Shown: positions 60,159 to 64,000 of the stretch, piece by piece | How positions within the stretch are numbered: position 1 is the first letter of the stretch | Layout of the letters: the number at the start of each line of letters is the position of its first letter | Source: Planotetraspora thailandica | GTDB lineage: Bacteria > Actinomycetota > Actinomycetes > Streptosporangiales > Streptosporangiaceae | Direction of reading: 5' to 3' | Length of the DNA stretch: 64,000 nt | Assembly: GCF_016863335.1 (NCBI RefSeq) | Contig: NZ_BOOR01000051.1 | Location: 47,827-111,826, forward strand | Notes under the pieces: model-generated | What the model saw: only the letters and a program-made list of their open reading frames with translations | Told to the model about the DNA's origin: nothing | The model's database searches: none | Translations under genes and position numbers: made by a program

Positions 60159-60191
60159 GCCTCTGGGTTTGCTCTGAGAATGCTCTGAATC
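60159..60191. promoter_or_regulatory. tandem 11-bp direct repeats, likely response-regulator operator
   Basis: TGCTCTGAGAA (60170-60180) and TGCTCTGAATC (60181-60191) are adjacent copies; GCCTCTGGGTT (60159-60169) is a weaker third. Eleven-bp tandem repeats fit the head-to-tail DNA contacts of OmpR/PhoB-type regulators. They lie in the 158-bp divergent region between the regulator and the flavin operon, nearer the regulator. Confidence 0.6.
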
Positions 60192-60284
60192 GTCCCACTT
60201 GATCCTGTTCAAAGGCATTTCAGAGGTTCGGATGGCACGGTGGTGATCCACAGCAGCAGTCCGAGAACGATAGGAGACGCCGGT

Positions 60285-61598
60285 TTGAAGGGGTTGAGCC
60301 CGATCGCCGTCCTTGTAGCGATCGGCGCGGGTGCGGTCGCCGTACTGGGACTGTGGTGGTCGAACACCCCCGTCGTGGCCGGGCCGGCCGACTGGATAAC
60401 CGGCGCGGGGCGCATCACCGGACTGCTGGCCGGATACGCGATCACGGTGCTGCTCGCGCTCATGGCCCGCGTCCCCGCCCTGGAGCGCGGCGTCGGATCC
60501 GACCGGCTCGCACGCTGGCACTCGATGGGCGGGCGGTACGTCGTCGGGCTGGCCGTCGCCCACACTCTTCTGATCATCTGGGGATACGCCGTGGCCGACG
60601 GCGACAACGTGATCAGCGAGACCGTCACGCTGAACCTCACCTATCCCGACGTGCTCAAGGCGAGCGCGGCCGTCCTCCTGCTGGTTGGAATCGGCGTCAT
60701 ATCGGCCCGGGCGATCAGGCCCAAGCTGCGCTACGAGACCTGGTTCCACCTGCACTTCTACACGTATCTCGCGGCGTGGCTCGCGTTCGGGCACGTCCTG
60801 TCGGACGGCGCGGAGTTCGTCGGCGACCGCCTGGCGAGCCTCGCGTGGTACGCCCTCTACATCGCCGTCGCGCTGCTGCTGCTCTGGTACCGGTTCCTCA
60901 CCCCGATCCGCCGGGCCGTACGGCATCGCTTCGTGGTGAGCCGGGTCGTCGCAGAGGGCCCGGGCGTCGTGTCGGTCCACATCGCCGGGCGGCGCTTGGA
61001 CCGGCTCGACATCCAGCCGGGCCAGTTCTTCCGGTGGCGGTTCCTGACCCGGGATCTGTGGTGGTCGGCCAATCCCTATTCGTTGTCGGCCGCACCCCGC
61101 CGCGGCGAACTGCGCATCACCGTGAAGGACCTCGGCGACCACAGCCGGAGCCTGGCCCGGCTGCGCCCCGGCACGCGCGTCATCGCCGAAGGTCCGTACG
61201 GCTCCTTCACGGCGGAGCGCCGCCGGCGGCGCCGGGTGCTGTTGATCGCCGCCGGGGTGGGCATCACACCGCTGCGGGCGCTGTTCGAGTCGATCCCGGC
61301 GGAGCCCGGCGACCTGACGCTCCTCTACAGGGCCCGGGGCACCCGCGACCTGCTGTTCCGCGCCGAACTGGAGAACATCTCCGCCCGGCGAGGCGCCCGG
61401 CTCCTCTACAGCGTCGGCCCCCGCAGCGTGGTCGGCGACGCGTTCTCACCCCGTACGCTGTCGGATCTGGTGCCCCATCTTCGCGATCATGACGTCTACG
61501 TGTGCGGACCGGCCGACATGACCGGCCGCGTGATCCCCGCGTTGCTGGTGGCGGGCGTGCCCGGCCGCCGCATCCACCACGAGTCGTTCGAGTTCTGA
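60285..61598 (+). CDS. ferric-reductase-like membrane flavoprotein
   Basis: A 437-residue transmembrane oxidoreductase. About six membrane helices in the first ~210 residues form a ferric-reductase-like domain with haem-ligand candidate His in RWHSMGGRYVVGLAVAHTLL and WFHLHFYTYLAAWLAFGHVL. The C-terminal half is a ferredoxin-NADP reductase-like module: FAD site SANPYSLSAAP, GPYGSF, NAD(P) site IAAGVGITPLRALFES and VYVCGPADMTGRV. It should move electrons from NAD(P)H across the membrane. TTG 60285 is chosen for its AGGAG ribosome site eight bases upstream. First gene of the flavin operon; FMN-binding gene follows after 7 bp. Confidence 0.9.
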   Translation: MKGLSPIAVLVAIGAGAVAVLGLWWSNTPVVAGPADWITGAGRITGLLAGYAITVLLALMARVPALERGVGSDRLARWHSMGGRYVVGLAVAHTLLIIWGYAVADGDNVISETVTLNLTYPDVLKASAAVLLLVGIGVISARAIRPKLRYETWFHLHFYTYLAAWLAFGHVLSDGAEFVGDRLASLAWYALYIAVALLLLWYRFLTPIRRAVRHRFVVSRVVAEGPGVVSVHIAGRRLDRLDIQPGQFFRWRFLTRDLWWSANPYSLSAAPRRGELRITVKDLGDHSRSLARLRPGTRVIAEGPYGSFTAERRRRRRVLLIAAGVGITPLRALFESIPAEPGDLTLLYRARGTRDLLFRAELENISARRGARLLYSVGPRSVVGDAFSPRTLSDLVPHLRDHDVYVCGPADMTGRVIPALLVAGVPGRRIHHESFEF

Positions 61599-61605
61599 GG
61601 AAACC

Positions 61606-62127
61606 ATGCGCAGAGCGATCTTCGCCGTGCTCGTCACGGCCGTGGGACTGATTTTGTTGTTGTCGTTCAAACCGCACAGCCTCACCTCAGGCGACGAGCC
61701 TCTCTCCGCGGTGGCGGGCCCCGATCCCGGCTCAAGTGACTCTTCGGGGGATTCGTCGGGCTCGTCGGGTTCGTCAGGCGGCTCCTCGGGCGACTCTTCG
61801 GGCGGCTCTTCGGGCGGCTCTTCGGGCGGCTCTTCGGGCGGCGCGAAGAGCATGGGGGGCAACGCGGTCAAGGGCGACGCCGTCGACACGGTCTGGGGAC
61901 CCGTCCAGGTGCAGATCACGCTCTCCGGCAAGAAGATCACCAAAGTTCTGGTGCTGCAGGCCCCGGACGGCAACCGCAGAGACCAGGAGATCAACGACCG
62001 CGCGCTGCCGATCCTGAACCAGGAGGCGCTGGCCGCCCAGTCCGCCCAGATCGACTCCGTCTCGGGTGCCACGTACACCAGCGAGGGCTACATCCAGTCC
62101 CTGCAGAGCGCCCTGGACAAGGCGTGA
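61606..62127 (+). CDS. membrane-anchored FMN-binding protein (substrate of ApbE)
   Basis: A 173-residue protein with an N-terminal membrane anchor (RRAIFAVLVTAVGLILLLSF), a flexible linker of SSG/GGSSG repeats (~45-80), and an FMN-binding domain (~85-173) with the flavinylation motif DSVSGATYTSEGY; the Thr of SGAT is the expected site of covalent FMN attachment. The domain should lie outside the cytoplasm. It probably receives electrons from the ferric-reductase-like protein and passes them to an extracellular or envelope acceptor (inference). The next gene, apbE, overlaps by 4 bp. The linker is encoded by CTCTTCGGGCGG-type tandem repeats. Confidence 0.92.
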   Translation: MRRAIFAVLVTAVGLILLLSFKPHSLTSGDEPLSAVAGPDPGSSDSSGDSSGSSGSSGGSSGDSSGGSSGGSSGGSSGGAKSMGGNAVKGDAVDTVWGPVQVQITLSGKKITKVLVLQAPDGNRRDQEINDRALPILNQEALAAQSAQIDSVSGATYTSEGYIQSLQSALDKA

Positions 62128-62861
62128 CGCGGCACGCCGAACACGTCATGGGCACCGTCGTCTCGTTCGACGTGCGGACCGGCCATTCGCCTGAGGGCCT
62201 GTCCGCGGCCGTGGAATGGCTGCACCAGGTGGACGCGGTCTTCTCGACCTACCGGCGCGGCAGCGCCGTCAGTCGCCTGGACAGGGGCGAGACGACTGTG
62301 GCCGCTTGCCCCCCGGAGGTCGCCGAGATCCTGGCATTGTGCGGCAAGGTGTCCCGGGTCTCGGGCGGCTATTTCACCACCCGGCCCGCCGGACGCCTCG
62401 ACCCGTCAGCCATGGTGAAGGGCTGGGCAATCGAACGCGCCTCGCGCATCATCACGGAAGCAGGCGCGACCGACCACTGCGTCAACGGCGGCGGCGACGT
62501 CCAGCTCACCGGCTCCGCCGCTCCCGACCGGCCGTGGCGGATCGGCGTCGCCCATCCCCTGCGGCCCGGTGAACTCGTCGCCGTCGTCACCGGCAAAGGC
62601 ATCGCGGTGGCGACATCCGGCACAGCCGAGCGGGGAGCGCACATCGTCGACCCGCACACCGGCCGGCCGGCGACCGCGCTGGCCTCGATAACCCTGGTAG
62701 GGCAGAGCCTCACCCTCACCGACGCGTACGCCACCGCCGCATTCGCCATGGGAGACGCCGCCCGCGACTGGGTGGAGGCCCTCGACGGGTACGAGGCATT
62801 CGCGGTCACATCCTCCGGCCGCATCTGGCACACGAGCGGCTTTCCCCGCTTCACGGCGTGA
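62124..62861 (+). CDS. apbE: FAD:protein FMN transferase
   Basis: A 245-residue ApbE, which transfers FMN from FAD to a Thr of a target protein outside the cytoplasm. Motifs: HVMGTVVSFDV at the N-terminus, FSTYRRGSAVSRLD, DPSAMVKGWAIERA, CVNGGGDVQLTG, AVATSGTAERG, IVDPHTGRP and the magnesium-binding TLTDAYATAAFAMG. It is shorter than many ApbE proteins and lacks a lipobox; the frame begins at GTG 62124 inside the end of the FMN-binding gene, so exported or cytoplasmic location is not settled. Its evident target is the FMN-binding protein encoded just before it. Confidence 0.92.
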   Translation: MTRHAEHVMGTVVSFDVRTGHSPEGLSAAVEWLHQVDAVFSTYRRGSAVSRLDRGETTVAACPPEVAEILALCGKVSRVSGGYFTTRPAGRLDPSAMVKGWAIERASRIITEAGATDHCVNGGGDVQLTGSAAPDRPWRIGVAHPLRPGELVAVVTGKGIAVATSGTAERGAHIVDPHTGRPATALASITLVGQSLTLTDAYATAAFAMGDAARDWVEALDGYEAFAVTSSGRIWHTSGFPRFTA

Positions 62862-63080
62862 TCTCCTCTCGCGTGGTCGGGCGGGACCCTCGTGATGGGC
62901 AGCACTCATGAAGCGAAGACCCCTCGTCTGGACGACGTGCGATCTCGCTCGTTGTGCTCCGCTTCCCGCAGCTGGGCGAGTTTCTGCGCGCCTTCGTGCT
63001 GGCCCGCCCTCGGTCACCTGGCCAGTGGCCCATGTTTCAGGGGCCCATGTCTCAGCGGCCCCACGTCAGGGCGGCCTACG
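62862..63080. other. intergenic gap between apbE and the HNH gene
   Basis: 219 bp with no supported gene. The two flanking genes converge here. Direct repeats of CAGCGGCCCCACGTCAGG-like and GCGGCCTACGTCAGGGCGGA-like sequence occur near 63050-63090, short and of no clear function. Confidence 0.5.
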
Positions 63081-64000
63081 TCAGGGCGGATCTCCGCTCA
63101 TGGGTGGAACGACGGTCGGAGATGACGCCGGCTTTCGAGGTGACGCTGTGCTCGGCGGCGGCCGTCGGGTTCGGTAGCGGGGGCCGGTGTAGGTGTAGGC
63201 CCAGCGGTCTTTGCCTTCCCGGCGGCGTACGTACCGTTCGGGGTGCCGGTAGCGGTCGCGGTTGTGGTGCTGGCACGCCGGTCCGAGGAGCTTGAGGTTG
63301 GTCAACCCGCCCGCTACCCAGTTGTCGGCGTGGTCGATCTGGCACAGGGTGGCCGGGAGGGGGCAGCCGTCGATCCAGCAGGTGCCGTATCGGGCGAAGA
63401 CAGCCTTGCGCTGCGCACCGGTGGCCAGCCGTACGGCACGCCCCATGTCGAGCACTTGCCCGTCGGCATCCATGACCAGACGCATCAACGTAGAGGTACG
63501 CGCCAGCCGCGCTATGTCGGTCGGGGACAGGAGTTGGCCGGTGGCCAGCAACAATCCCGGCACCTTCCACCGCAACAACCGACGCCCTCGATCACCCGAC
63601 TCCGGTTGCCGTTGGTGCCGTGTCGCGGAGGAGGCCTGCGCGGATCGCTCCCGGGCCCGGTGACCGATGTTCTCGCCGCCGTGCCGACCGAAGCCACCAG
63701 CACCGTCCGCGCTGGGCTCTTCCGTGCCACGGATGTCGGCCCGGCCGTTGTCATCCGCGCCGTCGGCATCGTCCGGGTCAGCAGTATCGTCGGCCGCGTT
63801 GCCGTCGTCGTGGGCGGCATCGGTGGTGTTGTCATCGCCGTCCATGCTGGTGTCATCTGTGTCATCGGCCACATCGCCAGCGTCGTGGTCAACGTCATGG
63901 TCGGCGGCGGTGTCGTCGGCCACGTCGTCTGTGTCGCCGTCGTCTTCGGTGGTGGGGTGGTCGGTGGGGAGCGACTCGGCGTTGACCAAGACAAGCAGTT
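63081..64000 (-). CDS. DUF222-type HNH endonuclease, partial (C-terminal part)
   Basis: At least 306 residues of a protein whose N-terminus lies beyond the right edge. The C-terminal HNH nuclease fold is clear: RYGTCWIDGCPLPATLCQID, HADNWVAGGLTNLKLLGPACQHHNRDR. Preceding it is SPTDIARLARTSTLMRLVMDADGQVLDMGR, the end of the DUF222/13E12 repeat domain. Between, residues ~5-95 of the visible part are a low-complexity Asp/Thr/Ala stretch (DDTAADHDVDHDAGDVADDT and similar), unusually long. Multi-copy in actinomycete genomes and often associated with mobile elements; here no transposase is seen. Function unproven. Confidence 0.85.
   Translation of the reverse strand, partial: LLVLVNAESLPTDHPTTEDDGDTDDVADDTAADHDVDHDAGDVADDTDDTSMDGDDNTTDAAHDDGNAADDTADPDDADGADDNGRADIRGTEEPSADGAGGFGRHGGENIGHRARERSAQASSATRHQRQPESGDRGRRLLRWKVPGLLLATGQLLSPTDIARLARTSTLMRLVMDADGQVLDMGRAVRLATGAQRKAVFARYGTCWIDGCPLPATLCQIDHADNWVAGGLTNLKLLGPACQHHNRDRYRHPERYVRRREGKDRWAYTYTGPRYRTRRPPPSTASPRKPASSPTVVPPMSGDPP

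Overview
The window is high-GC DNA from a filamentous-type actinomycete. The order Streptosporangiales is my best guess, from protein similarity in memory rather than a search. Supporting signs are strong G/C bias at codon position 3, many GTG and TTG starts, Gly/Cys/Val tRNAs lacking an encoded CCA, a GlgA/GlgC pair of the actinobacterial type, and families such as DUF5302, DUF5685, DUF2203, DUF222-HNH and MmyB-like regulators. It reads as ordinary chromosome: no phage, no insertion sequence, no CRISPR array and no large biosynthetic cluster. Both edges cut genes (a TRAP permease on the left, a DUF222/HNH endonuclease on the right).

Layout. 0-5 kb: TRAP permease, tRNA-dihydrouridine synthase, ACT protein, tRNA-Gly/Cys/Val and small conserved genes. 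5-10 kb: PgeF, a zinc alcohol dehydrogenase, the divergent glycogen pair glgA/glgC and an Rv1733c-like membrane protein. 10-16 kb: enoyl-CoA hydratase, DUF5685 protein with a cysteine-rich tail, a layered-repeat membrane protein, an MscS channel, a mirrored repeat array and an orphan TctC-like lipoprotein. 16-25 kb: glmS with a small partner, PfpI and XdhC-like proteins, a giant secreted glycosidase/phosphoesterase, a second tRNA-Gly/Val pair and an MFS exporter. 25-34 kb: an unusual molybdopterin oxidoreductase with a helical partner, a LAL/LuxR regulator, then a Cys-nucleophile hydrolase and a GMC oxidase. 34-49 kb: stand-alone LigD-type polymerase, kinases, permeases and regulators, PolX and a wax ester synthase. 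49-55.4 kb: two acetate-type symporters, each preceded by a DUF485 protein, with a LytS/LytTR two-component pair. 55.4-57.8 kb: HIT protein, second mirrored array, acyl-CoA dehydrogenase and holin-like protein. 57.9-62.9 kb: two-component system divergent from a flavin electron-transfer operon (ferric-reductase-like protein, FMN-binding protein, ApbE).

The most unusual feature is a repeat family that I cannot assign to anything described. A 19-bp core (GTGATCATGCAGAAGTTCG) recurs every 53 bp, about five helical turns, first in one orientation and then in the other. The two arms are arranged in exact or near-exact dyad symmetry around a central hairpin. There are two such arrays (14753-15105 and 55946-56191) and one shortened solo copy (35444-35460), all between genes on the minus strand.

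Other points of note are a CRP-type palindrome just upstream of the DUF485-actP operon, tandem 11-bp repeats between the OmpR-type regulator and the flavin operon, a molybdopterin enzyme that seems to lack both its N-terminal iron-sulfur cysteines and its C-terminal domain, and TTA codons in at least five genes.
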